NCBI GenBank assembly: GCA_963576725.1
Contig: OY755237.1
Coordinates: 52,394,253 to 52,458,252 of the forward strand
From: Azorinus chamasolen
Taxonomy: Eukaryota > Mollusca > Bivalvia > Cardiida > Solecurtidae
DNA length: 64,000 bases
Direction of reading: 5' to 3'
In this document: piece after piece, positions 1-10,401 of the stretch
Numbering within the stretch: position 1 is the stretch's first letter
How the letters are laid out: every line of letters starts with the position of its first letter
Translations under genes and position numbers: made by a program
The notes under the pieces: model-generated
The model's input: only the letters and a program-made list of their open reading frames with translations
Databases searched by the model: none
What the model was told of the DNA's origin: nothing

Positions 1-692
1 ATGGTTCCAACAGTAGTTACTCTAGTGTGGTACAGTACAGTAGTTACTCTAGTGTGATACAGTACAGTAGTTACTCTAGTATGGTACAGTACAGTAGTTA
101 CTCTAGTGTGATACAGTACAGTAGTTACTCTAGTGTGGTACAGTACAGTAGTTACTCTAGTGTGATACAGTACAGTAGTTACTCTAGTGTGGTACAGTAC
201 AGTAGTTACTCTAGTATGGTACAGTACAGTAGTTACTCTAGTGTGGTACAGTACAGTAGTTACTCTAGTGTGGTACAGTACAGTAGATACTCTAGTGTGA
301 TACAGTAGTTACTCTAGTGTGGTACAGTAGTTACTCTAGTATGGTACAGTAGTTACTCTTGTATGGTACAGTAATTACTCTAGTATGGTACAGTAGTTAC
401 TCTAGTATGGTACAGTAGTTACTCTAGTGTGGAACAGTACTCAAGTGTGGCACATGCAGTACAGTAGTTACTCTAAGCATGGTACAGTAGTTACTCTAGT
501 GTGGAACAGTACTCTAGTGTGGTACATGCAGTACAGTAGTTACTCTAGTATGGTACAATAGTTACTCTAGTGTGGAACAGTACTCTAGTGTGGTACATGC
601 AGTACAGTAGTTACTCTAGTATGGTACAATAGTTACTCTAGTGTGGAACAGTACTCTAGTGTGGTACATGCAGTACAGTAGTTACTCTAAGT
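1..692. repeat. Satellite array, 27-bp and longer units
   Basis: Head-to-tail copies of TACAGTAGTTACTCTAGTG. Up to about 300 the period is 27 bp; then about 22 bp; from about 430 a longer compound unit with GGAACAGTACTC inserts repeats. The 27-bp period is nine codons, so a 93-residue YSSYSS-rich open frame runs through it; this is a by-product of the period. The array is cut by the window edge. Confidence 0.95.
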
Positions 693-890
693 ATTCAGTC
701 ACCCAATCTCCCAAACTCCATGAGTTTGTGAAGGTTAATATTTCAATTTGGTACCATTTCCATAACTTTGAATTCGACTGACATAGTAATAGATAGTGAA
801 GACCCTGATCAAAGCTGCTCCTTAAGAAACACTTTGATCTGGTTCTGTACTATGTGCCAAAGTTTTGTCTCTCCCAATACTTAGGATAAT
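691..890. mobile_element. MITE-G copy
   Basis: Ends with the CCCAATCTCCCAAACTCCA arm on the left; the degenerate core has AGACCCTGATCAAAG opposite CTTTGATCTGG. It directly abuts the satellite. Confidence 0.6.
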
Positions 891-904
891 CACTAATTAA
901 CTTG

Positions 905-985
905 GTTCAAACATTTTGGATCCAGATCAGATGTTATGCGACTCGTTATCTCTTCAGTATCCAAACTGTTAGACATTCTGATGGC
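905..985. mobile_element. MITE-E fragment
   Basis: Core only: TTTTGGATCCAGATCAGATG opposite ATCCAAACTGTTAGACATTC. Confidence 0.45.
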
Positions 986-1167
986 ATATTTGAAATTATG
1001 GAGCATGCAAATAGTTAAACAAAACCCTTGGTGAGCAAGTAATAAGTTGCATCTGTATAATTATTGTTTCTGTTTAATCAATCAACACCACAATCAAACA
1101 TACATGTATTATTATCTAGCTATTAACGCCATTACCACAGGTGGAATAGCTCCATTTTATAATTACC

Positions 1168-1228
1168 TCCAGAGCAACAGATAAAGGTGCATACCCAAAA
1201 TACTAAAATCGTCTTTTCGCCACCAAAC
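1168..1228. mobile_element. MITE-C left arm, truncated
   Basis: Runs from GAGCAACAGATAAAGGTGC to CGCCACCAAACC and stops at the palindrome arm, where a MITE-A sequence begins. The missing right arm suggests a deletion junction. Confidence 0.6.
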
Positions 1229-1440
1229 CCATGAATATTCATATCAGAAATAATGGCAGTATGAATAATAATTAGCTGAATTTTTATAACGACATCATTG
1301 AACAGAGGAATTTTTACCATGGCAGAAATTGTAAAAACAGATCTATTATTTTGTTACAAGCAAAGAGAGCAGACCCTGATCAGATGACCCCTACAAGAGC
1401 CATCTGATCTGGGTCTACTCAGTTTGCAAAAGTGCCAAAA
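1229..1440 (+). mobile_element. MITE-A, end-truncated
   Basis: Has CATGAATATTCATATCAGAA, the TACCATGGCAGAAATTG middle and the core CAGACCCTGATCAGATGACC...GATCTGGGTCTACTC. Both TTAACCC ends are absent. Confidence 0.8.
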
Positions 1441-1802
1441 TATGTTTGTATGGAGCACAGGGTTAACTTGATTCACAATAAGGGAATATTTTGCTTTATA
1501 GATCAGCAATGTCTTTGCAACAATGTAGACCTATTCAATGGCAAGGTTGAAAGTGTAGGGTCTACACTGTTTGACATTGATCAGTTTCTCAAAGATACAT
1601 GTAGCTGTCCTCATGACACAGACCATATTTAAATCTTAATGCCATAAAAATACAGGTACAGTATTTTTCGGTTATTTTATTACTTTTTAACTGAAGAAAA
1701 ACTACAAGCAAATATCAAACCAATATCATAAAATATACTTAACCAACACATAAATATTATCAACAGATTTGTAAAAAATGGTAAATAATGCACAAGTATT
1801 CA

Positions 1803-2045
1803 TTAAACCTTTCCTTCATATAAACGCATTTGCAAACAGAGTAGACACAGATCAGACAGCTCCTATAGGAGCAATCTGATCAGGGTCTGCTCTGTTTGCA
1901 TAATTATGAAATAATATATATCTGACGCCATAGTTTCTGCCAATACTAAAAATTCATGTGTACATATGCCAATATTAAAATTCAGCTAATAAATATTCAT
2001 GATGTTATTATTTCTGGAACAAATACTGAACAGGGAAAGGGTAAA
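1803..2045 (-). mobile_element. MITE-A
   Basis: TTAAACCTTTCC end, strong core around CAGCTCCTATAGGAGC, GAATATTCATGATG-like right arm and a GGGAAAGGGTAAA end. Confidence 0.85.
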
Positions 2046-2150
2046 TCAGCCTATTCCGTATGATGTAAACAATGAATCACAACAGTTTTTCGTTCAGCTC
2101 AATGATGTGGAAAATTTATGTCTAATGGAGATCTCTATTTTAATTTTTCG

Positions 2151-2392
2151 TTAACCCTTTACCTCATACATACACCTTTTAACACCTTTGCAAATCAGAC
2201 CCAGATGAAAGAGCTGCTCTAGTAGGGGCTGTCTGATCAGAGTCTGCTCTATTTGCTTATGACATTGTATAGAGTATACATTTTCTTCCATGGTAAACAA
2301 TTCCTCTGTTCAGAGGCTATTATGAAAATTTATGAATTAATATTCATGACGTCATTAGTTTTTACACGGATTTTCAAAAAGTATAGGATTAA
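2151..2392 (-). mobile_element. MITE-A, diverged
   Basis: Starts TTAACCCTTTACCTC; the core is eroded on one side (AAGAGCTGCTCTAGTAGGGG). The right end GGATTAA is degenerate. Confidence 0.75.
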
Positions 2393-2399
2393 TTAACAC

Positions 2400-2569
2400 T
2401 AAGAATAGATGAAGAATTTCTAAGTGGCATAAAATGTAATCTAATGATCAAGGTGCTTCTCTCGTTCTTTAAATCTCTCGATGAATCTGTGATTACCTAT
2501 GCAAGCATTTGACACAATGTAGCTCAACATCACTTGCAGATGACGATTACTTAGCGTGCAAAGGGTTAA
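2400..2569. mobile_element. MITE-E, diverged
   Basis: Recognised by its right end, GCAGATGACGATTACTTAGC followed by GTGCAAAGGGTTAA. Its terminal TTAA (2566-2569) is also the first TTAA of the next element. Confidence 0.5.
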
Positions 2570-2813
2570 CCCTTTCCCTAAACGCCATTTTTACGCATTT
2601 GCAAAATGAGTAGATCCAGATCAGACAGCTCCTATAGGAGCCATTTGATCAAGGTCTGCTCTGTTTGCTTTTGACATAGTATATATCTGATTCTACAGTT
2701 TTTGTCAAAGTAAAAAAAATCCTTGAAAAGTTTACATTATAAAACTTCTGCTAATAAATATTCATGATGTCATAATTTCTTAACTCATGAATATTGAACA
2801 GGGAAAGAGTTAA
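2566..2813 (-). mobile_element. MITE-A
   Basis: TTAACCCTTTCCC start, core CAGCTCCTATAGGAGCCATTT, GAATATTGAACAGGG arm and GAGTTAA end. It shares a TTAA with the MITE-E on its left. Confidence 0.85.
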
Positions 2814-3039
2814 TAAAAAACTCATCCGATTAAGACAAATATCAATCCTTCAAAACTTTTTTATCAATATGAACTTACTGTCATAAATATTTGCATACCT
2901 TAGCCATGTTGAAAAATAATGTATAATAATTTCCTACCTCCTATGATATATACATGTATAAGTAATGACAATTATGAATTATAAAGGCATATTTATGGAG
3001 GAAAGGGTTAATCCTTAGCTTTGAAAAGCTAATGTCCCG

Positions 3040-3200
3040 ATCTGGTGCAATTTTGCCTACTTTCCGATTCAATCAAGCTTTTGAGAAACTGTTGACTGAG
3101 TGTCAGTGAGCTTGGAGCCTGGTGAGACGTTGAGTTACTCGTGTCTCAAACTGTGTGCAAACTCGAGTCAGGTCGCAGATTAGCGGGATGAGGGTTAAAC
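3040..3200. mobile_element. Possible old MITE-E
   Basis: GAGCTTGGAGCCTGGTGAGA opposite CGTGTCTCAAACTGTGTGC matches the E core with many changes. It is somewhat richer in GC than its flanks. Confidence 0.35.
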
Positions 3201-3239
3201 AAATTTGTGAAGGTGTTATTGTAAGACCTACAGAAATAC

Positions 3240-3445
3240 TGAGTTCCCTACTAACGTAACCTAATCACTCTAAGTATTAGGAGAAACAAACTCCAGCCAA
3301 TAATGTAGACCTAGAACAAGTTGCTCCTGAAGAAGCAGTTGGATCTGGGTCTGCACTACTTGCTACTATGGAAGTTAACAAAACTGTGCAAAATTGATTT
3401 ATTCAGCTTCACAAACTGATGCAGATGGGAGATTGGGTATCTGAA
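3240..3445. mobile_element. MITE-G
   Basis: Core CAAGTTGCTCCTGAAGAAGC...GGTCTGCACTACTTGC; the right arm CAGATGGGAGATTGGGTATC mirrors the arm of the copy at 691. Confidence 0.6.
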
Positions 3446-3708
3446 TACCATGAGTAAATGTTTTTGTCTGAAGGATTGAGTTTTGAATAATCAGATGAGT
3501 TATAATTTATCAAATAAACAATAAAGCCTTGCTTTGAAAATGGTCAGCGGTTTTTTTCAACATTTAAGAAAAGCACTACACATTAAAAAGCACCAATACT
3601 GGAATTCAACTATATGAATGTAAACAAAATAATATATTTAATATTTAATAATATACTGAGAAACGAGTCAAATGAGTGTGTATTTAAATGTTGTAAATTC
3701 CAATTTTA

Positions 3709-3912
3709 CCCTTTGAATGTGGGAAAACACATTTAATAGCGTTTGCAAAGAGTGTAGACCCAGATCGAATGGCTCCTAGATCCTAGAGAAGACTACATGG
3801 TTTGTCATTCAAATTTTCTCATAAATTATAACCTTTAACACTGAATGGACTCCACTAAAATGCAATGATGGCCCATTCCACTTTGAAATTTCAGCATTCA
3901 ATGGGTTAATCC
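3709..3912. mobile_element. MITE-F, core damaged
   Basis: ACCCTTTGAATGTGG start and TTCAGCATTCAATGGGTTAA end. The core has AGTGTAGACCCAGATCG but its right half is scrambled around CTAGATCCTAGAG. Confidence 0.65.
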
Positions 3913-4125
3913 TATCTACATTGTTTACAAAATTCATATTGCGTCTACAGTAGTTCCATAGGCCTTCCTATTTGACGCAGACACATACATGAAGTGCTCT
4001 AACATGACAACACACAACTGACATAAAAAAACCAACAACAACCACCTTACAATTCCCGTCATTATCACGAAGGCTTTCTTTCACTCCCCATGTCCAGCAC
4101 CAGTAGAGATCTTTAGTTTTATTTT

Positions 4126-4336
4126 TAACCCTTACAATACTGAATTTTCAAATGGACTATTCAAAAATTCAAACAGGGCAAGCTTATGGTGAATATTTAG
4201 GGGGTTTTCTAAAGAAAAGAGAATCATGACAAACTGTGCAGACCCTGATGAAAGGGATCCTCTCATCTCATTCATCTGGTTCTACACTGTTAGCTAAGGA
4301 CATTAGTGACTTGCTTCTCACATTGTAAGGGTTAAT
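4126..4336. mobile_element. MITE-F, both ends intact
   Basis: Clean terminal inverted repeats TTAACCCTTACAATACTGAA and CACATTGTAAGGGTTAA. The core is short, GATGAAAGGGATCCTCTCAT. Confidence 0.75.
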
Positions 4337-4494
4337 TTTTAGCCAAGGCTTAAACATTGTTCTTGACTTTTTGCAGCATAAAATTAATGTTTTATCATTA
4401 TGATTCTAATATTGCAACCTATTCTGATGTTCTTCAGTAAAACAAATCTAGCAAGCTACATGTATTTACAACACTTTGGTTTGGAATCACTAAT

Positions 4495-4705
4495 ACAGTA
4501 AAGTCTCCCTAATACGACCACTCAAAAGAGGCCTATTTCTGGATTTTAAAAACAAGTGGTAGCTTAATGCAGGAAAAAAATTATGCAGAAAGCTCCCATA
4601 AGAGCTTTCTGCATTACTTTTATCCTGAATTATGCCCCCACCTGTTTTTACAGACTTATTATAAATAAACTATGTGATCTCCTTAGGGAGACTACTCCTA
4701 GGATC
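4495..4705. mobile_element. MITE-D (pogo/Tigger-like)
   Basis: TACAGTAAAGTCTCCCTAAT end, hairpin GTAGCTTAATGCAGG...AGCTCCCATAAGAGCT, and a right end with CTCCTTAGGGAGACTACTCC. TA flanks and CAGTAAA ends are typical of the pogo/Tigger group; that assignment is inference. Confidence 0.75.
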
Positions 4706-4766
4706 ATGTTTAGAAACAGTCCCTTGTATAAAAGAGACATTGAAAAATGAACGCTCAACCTCAATA

Positions 4767-4972
4767 GTAACCCTTTACTGCATAAACATTAATTATTCTA
4801 AAAATATAAAATAATGAAATTTATTGCCATTGCTATGCATTGAGAATCAGATCCGTTCTATATAATCAAATGGAGCAGACCCTGATCAGAGAGCTCTTAC
4901 AAGACCAATCTGATCCGAGTCTACTCTGATTGCACAAACATTAAAATGCAGGATTATGCAGTAACAAGTTAA
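4767..4972 (+). mobile_element. MITE-A, diverged
   Basis: TAACCCTTTACTGCATAAAC start and core GAGCAGACCCTGATCAGAGA. The arms have drifted and the right end is CAAGTTAA. Confidence 0.65.
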
Positions 4973-5032
4973 GTGATACAAGTAATCAAAAACATACATT
5001 TTCGCTTCATACAGAGAGTCAAACATTCTCAC

Positions 5033-5218
5033 CAAGTAATCGTCGTAACATAATCGCAGACAGACTTCTACGTTTCTGTGATTCTGCCATGCCATCTGAT
5101 TTCCCAATTTTAAACTCCAGCGATGATCTATTAATTACCAGGGGCTGATATTTCATTGTGCACATTTTGAATATTTTCCTTAGAACTGCAACTTGGCACT
5201 TGTTTTCATTTGACACAA
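5033..5218 (-). CDS. Candidate internal exon, unknown protein
   Basis: On the minus strand 61 codons stay open between an acceptor (CAACAATTAG at the right edge) and a GTGAGA donor at the left edge. The encoded stretch is varied and not repeat-like (VSNENKCQVAVL..., ending in a basic SQKRRSLSAIMLRRLL). It carries two bases in and one base out. It lies between two MITE-A copies and downstream of the minus-strand gene that ends at 12576, so it may belong to a second minus-strand gene. The candidate exon at 9746-9787 has an incompatible phase for direct joining. I do not recognise the protein, and no transcript evidence is available. Confidence 0.4.
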
Positions 5219-5258
5219 CTAATTGTTGTAAGTTGAGACAATTGTTAATGTACACCTT

Positions 5259-5501
5259 TTAATCCCTTACATGAACTTGATGAATATTCATGTAAGAAAT
5301 GATGACATCATAAATATCAATGAGCTGATTTTTTCTAAATGCATGGTATATGAACACAGGACACTTTGACCATGGCAGAAACTGTAACCTCCATGAGCAA
5401 ACAGCACGCTCTGATCAGACAGCTCATGTAGGAGATATTTGAACTGGGTCTATTCTGTTTGCAAAGGTGTTAAAAATTGTCTCTGTCAGGTAAAGGGTTA
5501 A
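5259..5501 (+). mobile_element. MITE-A
   Basis: TTAATCCCTTACATG start, GAATATTCATGTAAG arm, GACCATGGCAGAAACTG middle, GGTAAAGGGTTAA end; the core is damaged (GGAGATATTTGAAC). Confidence 0.85.
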
Positions 5502-5769
5502 TCTGACTTACACAACATTAAGTAGCAAAGAATTACAAAGGACTAAAAGATTAAGATTAGCACATATACTTTACCTAATATTTTTCTTCAGGTCATATCA
5601 CAAGAAAAAGGTATTTAGCTTATATGTAAACACTTTTAATTAGCATCAAAGGGGATTACTGGTATCAACTAAAGGCATTTGAAGTTTGATTGTCTGAGTT
5701 GAGTCCCCTTTTCCATAGAACATAGGAAAATCTATAAACCCAGGTTGAAAGTACAGATCTCCCCTATTA

Positions 5770-5862
5770 TTACCCATTTAATCCGACAGACTTGTCCAAA
5801 TATTGCAGACTGTTCAAACTGGTCCGGAAGGGGTCTACACTATTTGCGACTATGTCAGTCTA
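5770..5862. mobile_element. MITE-F/G core fragment
   Basis: TTGCAGACTGTTCAAACTGG opposite GGGGTCTACACTATTTGC; no ends recognised. Confidence 0.35.
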
Positions 5863-5889
5863 ATTTAAAGTAATCAAAATGGTACTAAA

Positions 5890-6117
5890 TTAACCCATTC
5901 CCTCATAGGATATTTTTAGATCCAACCACTTTGAAATAAATCTACCGAAAAGGAGCATTAACAAGAGAAAAGGAAAATTTTAGAATTTTTTAGTTTGAAA
6001 CCATTGCGATAAATAGAGCATTTGCTCCTTGGAGCAAATGCTCTATTTATCACAATGGTTTCAATAGGTGGTTTTTACAGAGGCGTAGAAAGGTGTATTT
6101 ATGGAGGAAAGGGTTAA
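5890..6117 (+). mobile_element. MITE-B, full length
   Basis: A reference copy. TTAACCCATTCCCTCATAGG start, arm AGATCCAACC, 60-bp near-perfect hairpin around GCATTTGCTCCTTGGAGC, arm GGCGTAGAAAGG, GGAGGAAAGGGTTAA end. TTAA flanks and CCC-type termini are what piggyBac-derived MITEs show; the superfamily assignment is inference. Confidence 0.9.
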
Positions 6118-6157
6118 GCAATACTAGTATTGTCATGACGATAGGATCATTTGAATT

Positions 6158-6360
6158 AACTCTTAGTTATTGCTGTCTGCAAAAATTGTAGTCTGCTACT
6201 ATTTCAAAACTCAGATGTTTATTCCATTTCTCTTCAGATATGGTCACCGTGCCAAACAGTCTGGAACATTATGAGATGCTGACCATTTCATCTTGATCAA
6301 AACTGTTTGCATATGTTTGCTAGATTTTGCAAAAGATATCTAAGCACTGTAGGCATGTGT
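6158..6360. mobile_element. MITE-E
   Basis: AACTCTTAGTTATTGCTGTC left arm, core AACAGTCTGGAACATTATGA opposite CATCTTGATCAAAACTGTTT. Confidence 0.55.
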
Positions 6361-6429
6361 TCTCTGTAAACATTGTCATCTGCTTCCATTTTCACAGCAG
6401 AATAATCCTCCATTTCTGTTTCCCTCAAA

Positions 6430-6590
6430 CAAATACTTTTCCACACCTTTGCAAACAGAGTAGACTCTGATCAAATTATAATAGATCTGATTCAATACCA
6501 AAAATATCCTGTGTGTGTTTATCCATTATAAAAATACAGCTAGTGAATATTCATGATATCATTCTTACATGAATATTCAACAAGGGTTAC
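6430..6590 (-). mobile_element. MITE-A, internally deleted
   Basis: GCAAACAGAGTAGACTCTGA survives but the core loop is replaced by ATTATAATAG. GAATATTCATGATATCATTC and GAATATTCAACAAGGGTT close it. Confidence 0.7.
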
Positions 6591-6699
6591 AAAATAATAT
6601 TACTACAATTTTGAATACAGAAGATGTGGGGTGAACAATTATACAGTTTGAAATAATTTTGGCTTCACAAAGTAACTTGTTCTTGAAGACTTTTGATGC

Positions 6700-6840
6700 T
6701 ACATCTAAGTGGTGATTCATGACTACCACTGCAAACAGCCTGGGTCCAGATAAGATGATGAGTACCCATCAGGATCCAAACTGTTCAACACTCTGTCTGC
6801 ATACTTAGCAGACGACAATGTTCGCAGACAACAATTTTTA
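6700..6840. mobile_element. MITE-E fragment
   Basis: Core AACAGCCTGGGTCCAGATAA opposite ATCAGGATCCAAACTGTTC, then TTAGCAGACGACAATG. Confidence 0.55.
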
Positions 6841-7120
6841 TGAATGATTATTTCTGGCCCCAAAGAGTTAAGGAAAGGTTGCAAAATTATAAATTTATGT
6901 AAAGAATTCACTACTAAACAACACACATTCACTTGCAATAGAAGGCAAACATTGTTGTCATTCAAAAATAAAGGACCTGCATCTCTATCTTCATAATTTT
7001 AATTGAATAATAAGTTTTAACACTGAAAAAATAGTATAATTATGCTGGTGATACATAGTTCTTGAATATAAAGGTATTGATATAACAGAAACAAAAAATT
7101 CTTGATAAACCATTCTCCTG

Positions 7121-7380
7121 CTAAAGTCCATTCCCTCATCGGCTATTTTCAGATCCATTACTTCATAGGCTATTTTTAGACACAACCTCTCTTAGAACAA
7201 ACTACTGAAAAGTAGCATTTACTAGAGAAAAGGACAAATTTAGAATTGTGTAATTTTGAAACCATTGTGATGAATTGAGCATTTGCTCCTATAGGAGCAA
7301 ATGCTCTATTTATCACAATGTTTTCAAAAAGTGACTTTTACAGAGGTGTCAAAAGGCATCAATATGAGGGAACAGGTTAA
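7121..7380 (+). mobile_element. MITE-B with duplicated left end
   Basis: The terminal segment occurs twice in tandem (CCTCATCGGCTATTTTCAGA, then CTTCATAGGCTATTTTTAGA) before a normal hairpin and a GAACAGGTTAA end. Confidence 0.85.
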
Positions 7381-7439
7381 AATTTATGCTTGCAGTGGAA
7401 CTCTTCCCATCTTGGAATTCTAATATCAGTTTATTTGTT

Positions 7440-7693
7440 TTAAACCCTTTACTTCATGAATATTCATATAAGAAAATATTGACCTCATAAATTATCAGAT
7501 AAAGTTTTACAGTAACTGTAGTATAAAAAGAAGGGACTTTTTGACCATGGAAGAAAACTAAAGCATAAGATCTACTTACTCTATACGTAAACAGTGCAGG
7601 TACTGATCAGATGGCTTCAACAAGAGTCATCTGATCTGGATCTACTCCATTTGCCAAGGTGTTAAAAGTTGTATCTATGGAGAAAAGGGTTAA
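7440..7693 (+). mobile_element. MITE-A
   Basis: TTAAACCCTTTACTTCATG start, TTGACCATGGAAGAAAAC middle, core ATGGCTTCAACAAGAGTCAT, GAGAAAAGGGTTAA end. Confidence 0.85.
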
Positions 7694-7699
7694 TACATA

Positions 7700-7800
7700 G
7701 CTACCAGCTGCATTTCAAACAGTGTAGATCTATTTCAGATGTTATGTTACTTGGCTACTGATCTGGATCCAATATATTTTCAAATGCCAGTCATGCCAGG
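7700..7800. mobile_element. MITE-E-like fragment
   Basis: TCAAACAGTGTAGATCTATT opposite CTACTGATCTGGATCCAA; ends not found. Confidence 0.4.
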
Positions 7801-7877
7801 TGTATCCAAGTTTAGCAGGAGAATGGCTAACAAACGTGACCAGTGTACAGCTTTAACTCCTTGCACACTATGAATAA

Positions 7878-7977
7878 CCCCACTCCAATAAATGCCCCCA
7901 TTCCAATAAATGCACCCACTCTAATAAATTATCCCCACTCTAATAAATGCCCCCATTCCAATAAATGCCCCTAAATC
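7878..7977. repeat. Short tandem array, about 18-bp unit
   Basis: Five to six copies of CCCCATTCCAATAAATG with small changes, directly before a MITE-B. Confidence 0.85.
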
Positions 7978-8190
7978 AACCCATTCCCTGATACTGATGC
8001 GATTTGAACCTCTATGGAAGTCACTTTTTGAAACCATTGTGATAAATAGAGCAATTGCTCCATAGCATATGCTCTATTTATCAAAAGGGTTTCAAAACTA
8101 CAAAATGCCCTTTTCGTACAAAACACTCCTTTTCAGTGGATTTATTTAAAGAGGTTGGGTCTAAAAATAGCCTATGAAGGTATGGTTTAA
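7978..8190 (-). mobile_element. MITE-B, shortened
   Basis: CCATTCCCTGATACTG start, hairpin AGAGCAATTGCTCC/ATAGC with unequal arms, GATTTATTTAAAGAGGTTGG arm and TATGGTTTAA end. Confidence 0.8.
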
Positions 8191-8304
8191 AGGAGGAAAC
8201 TAGCAATGAATAAAACAACTCAAACTCTATATAATAACCATTAAATAAAGAAATATACGTTTTTCAAAATGCAGATGGGCTTTCTACATTGCTTTCATGC
8301 TGCA

Positions 8305-8517
8305 TTAACTCATAGGCTATTTTTAGATCCAGCCTCTTTGAATAAATTTACCAAAAAGGAGCATTTACTAGAGAAAAGGAAAGTTTTGTTATTATGTAGT
8401 ATTGAAACCATTGTGACAAAAAGAGAATTTGCTCCTATGGAGCAAATGCTCTATTTGCCACAATGGTTTCAAAAAGTGACTTTCACAGAAAGGCGTATTT
8501 ATGGAGGAAAGGGTTAA
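8305..8517 (+). mobile_element. MITE-B
   Basis: TTAACTCATAGGC start, hairpin AGAATTTGCTCCTATGGAGC, GGAGGAAAGGGTTAA end. An 82-residue open frame across it is accidental. Confidence 0.85.
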
Positions 8518-8778
8518 GCAAGCACTTGTGTACAAAATGCAAGAATCCCTTTTTCAAAAATGTTACTCCCAGGGGACATTTATAAGAGATAATACGGACA
8601 GTAATTGTCGTCTGCAAAATGGTCATCTTCAAATATCTCTGTTTAGTTTCAAAAACCATTATCAAATTGTCAAACAGTCTGGATCCTGATGAGAGGCTTG
8701 GCTACATGGTTTCTCGTCTGGATCTAAACTCTTTGAATAAACTATCGAAAAAATCGCAATAAGTGTGCAAAGAGTTAA
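8518..8778. mobile_element. MITE-E
   Basis: GTAATTGTCGTCTGCAAAAT arm, core AACAGTCTGGATCCTGATGA opposite TCGTCTGGATCTAAACTC, GTGCAAAGAGTTAA end. It follows the MITE-B without a gap. Confidence 0.7.
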
Positions 8779-8952
8779 TGAAACAAACATAACATATTTA
8801 CAAAAATTAATCTTTCATAATGAAAATGGAACACTCGTGAACAACAAACATTGGATGACCATAATGTTATCATACATATGCCTTAGTCCTCTATGAAATT
8901 AGCAAATGGTGATGCGAGCTCTCATAATATGTAGCACTTATAAAGAGCTGCA

Positions 8953-9111
8953 GATAAGAAGCATATTTAGAAAATCTAATTAATTTATTTTTTTCATATT
9001 TCTCCACCAAAGCCCATCTTGCTTCAACTCATTAGAATTGTCTATTGTCTCAGAAAGTGATTCTAAATGAGTTGCAGCCCCTGATAGGCTTTGGTGGAGA
9101 AATAGTGATAT
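8953..9111. mobile_element. MITE-C variant with different inner arms
   Basis: Outer arms are those of C (GAGCTGCAGATAAGAAGC, TTTCTCCACCAAAGCCC), but the inner arms are TTGCTTCAACTCATTAGAAT. The same inner arms occur in the copy at 30413. Confidence 0.7.
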
Positions 9112-9341
9112 TTTACCCATTATCTCATAGGCTATTTTTAGATCCAACCTCTTTGAATAAATCTACCGAAAAGGAACATTAACTAGAGAAAAGATTTTTT
9201 TTATAATTTTGTAGGTTGAAACCATTGTGATAAAAGAGCATTAAATTTTGCTCCTATAGGAGCAAATGCTCTATCACAATGGTTTCAACAGGTGACTTTT
9301 GCAGAGGTGTCAAATGGCGTCAATATGAGGGAATGGGTTAA
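9112..9341 (+). mobile_element. MITE-B
   Basis: TACCCATTATCTCATAGG start; the hairpin arms differ by an insertion (GCATTAAATTTGCTCC against GGAGCAAATGC); GAGGGAATGGGTTAA end. Confidence 0.85.
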
Positions 9342-9745
9342 TAGACCAATACACGACTTATCTACAGCCATGACTTATACATGTAAAACTTTTCACTGGG
9401 ACATCCTTTATGACTGTTGTTTTGGTGTGCGAGGTGTTGTGTTTTTTTTCAGAAAATAATTACCATCCCTGTACTTCCAGTACCCAACCCCTGGCTAACA
9501 ATCTCAAAACACCAGATAAATCATTTTGATAATGTTGTGCATTTCCGAGTTATCCTTCAGTGTCTGTAGTTAAATGCGACTACTCACTGGCTACACAATA
9601 TTTTTTCAAATGGAAAAAAAAGTTAAAAAAAAAAGATTTTTTTTCTTTTAGGAAGAGAAAAATGGAACAAGTCAAATTTTATAACAATACAAAAAGTACT
9701 TTCACAAGATATATAAAAGGCCGGACATAAAATGAATAACTTTAC
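9342..9745. other. No gene seen; A-rich tract
   Basis: Unique-looking AT-rich sequence. Between 9602 and 9660 it is a purine-rich run with several poly-A and poly-T blocks. I see no splice-bounded open frame apart from the small exon that follows. Confidence 0.5.
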
Positions 9746-9787
9746 CTTCCATTCCTGAGAATTTTTTTCACATCAATTGCATGAAGT
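9746..9787 (-). CDS. Candidate 42-nt micro-exon
   Basis: On the minus strand GGTGGTATAG acts as acceptor and GTAAAG as donor around 13 complete codons reading LHAIDVKKILRNG, with one base in and two bases out. The same one-in, two-out phase occurs in three exons of the gene at 34-46 kb. It lies downstream of that gene's stop, so it would belong to another gene or to an alternative 3' end. A 42-nt open exon can arise by chance, so confidence is low. Confidence 0.28.
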
Positions 9788-10312
9788 CTATACCACCAAG
9801 GTAGGTTGCAAAAGCATCAGAGAGAAATCGAAAAGCTTATCAGTAACATGCAGTCTGTAGAAAGTTATTGTCTCAATCGTTATTCCAGCGAAGCAAAACT
9901 GTAGCAGCTGCAGGTGCATATTTGTCTGTAAGTCCATTTCATTCTCGCGCAATCATGCAATCAACTTAAATATGTTCTTCATGACATGCAACATGCGATT
10001 AGGGTATGGATATGAAAAATGACTCTTTCAAACCACAATGCCTTTGATTACTTAATATATATGGCTGGTATCACTGGAAAAAAAGGCACTTTTCCTATGA
10101 TACTGGCGTTTTCATAAATGTTTTATATTTCTAATGAAAACAACAACTTATAAATATACTGGAATACTGGCCCGAAGGTCGTAAAATGTTTAATACTGCG
10201 ATATGCTTACATCAGTCTGTAGGTACTTGTAACATGTTCAACAATACTGACTGGTATAATACCGATACATCCGCTGGTACAATTAAATAATGGCCAACTG
10301 AAAAATTATCTA
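9788..10312. other. No gene or named repeat seen
   Basis: AT-rich sequence with no recognised MITE and no convincing exon on either strand. Confidence 0.5.
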
Positions 10313-10401
10313 TTAACCCTTAAAAAAATTAGCTAATGAATATTCATACATGTATATGCATACACTATTTTTATATGAATATTCATGAAGTAAAGGGTTA
10401 A
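10313..10401. mobile_element. Core-less mini MITE-A
   Basis: Only 89 bp: TTAACCCTTAAAAAAATTAG, a GAATATTCAT arm, its inverted partner GAATATTCATGAAG and AAAGGGTTAA. The GATCAG core is entirely gone while both TTAA-bearing ends remain. Confidence 0.85.

Noticed and set aside
27..308. 93-residue open frame rich in YSSYSS, like a silk or adhesive protein
   Set aside because: It is the translation of a 27-bp satellite unit; the frame ends where the period changes and there is no start context or splice site.
1432..1632. Plus-strand frame reading IFCFIDQQCLCNNVDLFN, looking like a terminal exon
   Set aside because: The DNA contains GTAGACC and GGGTCTACACTGTTTGAC in inverted order, i.e. a worn MITE-F core; the coding look is probably accidental.
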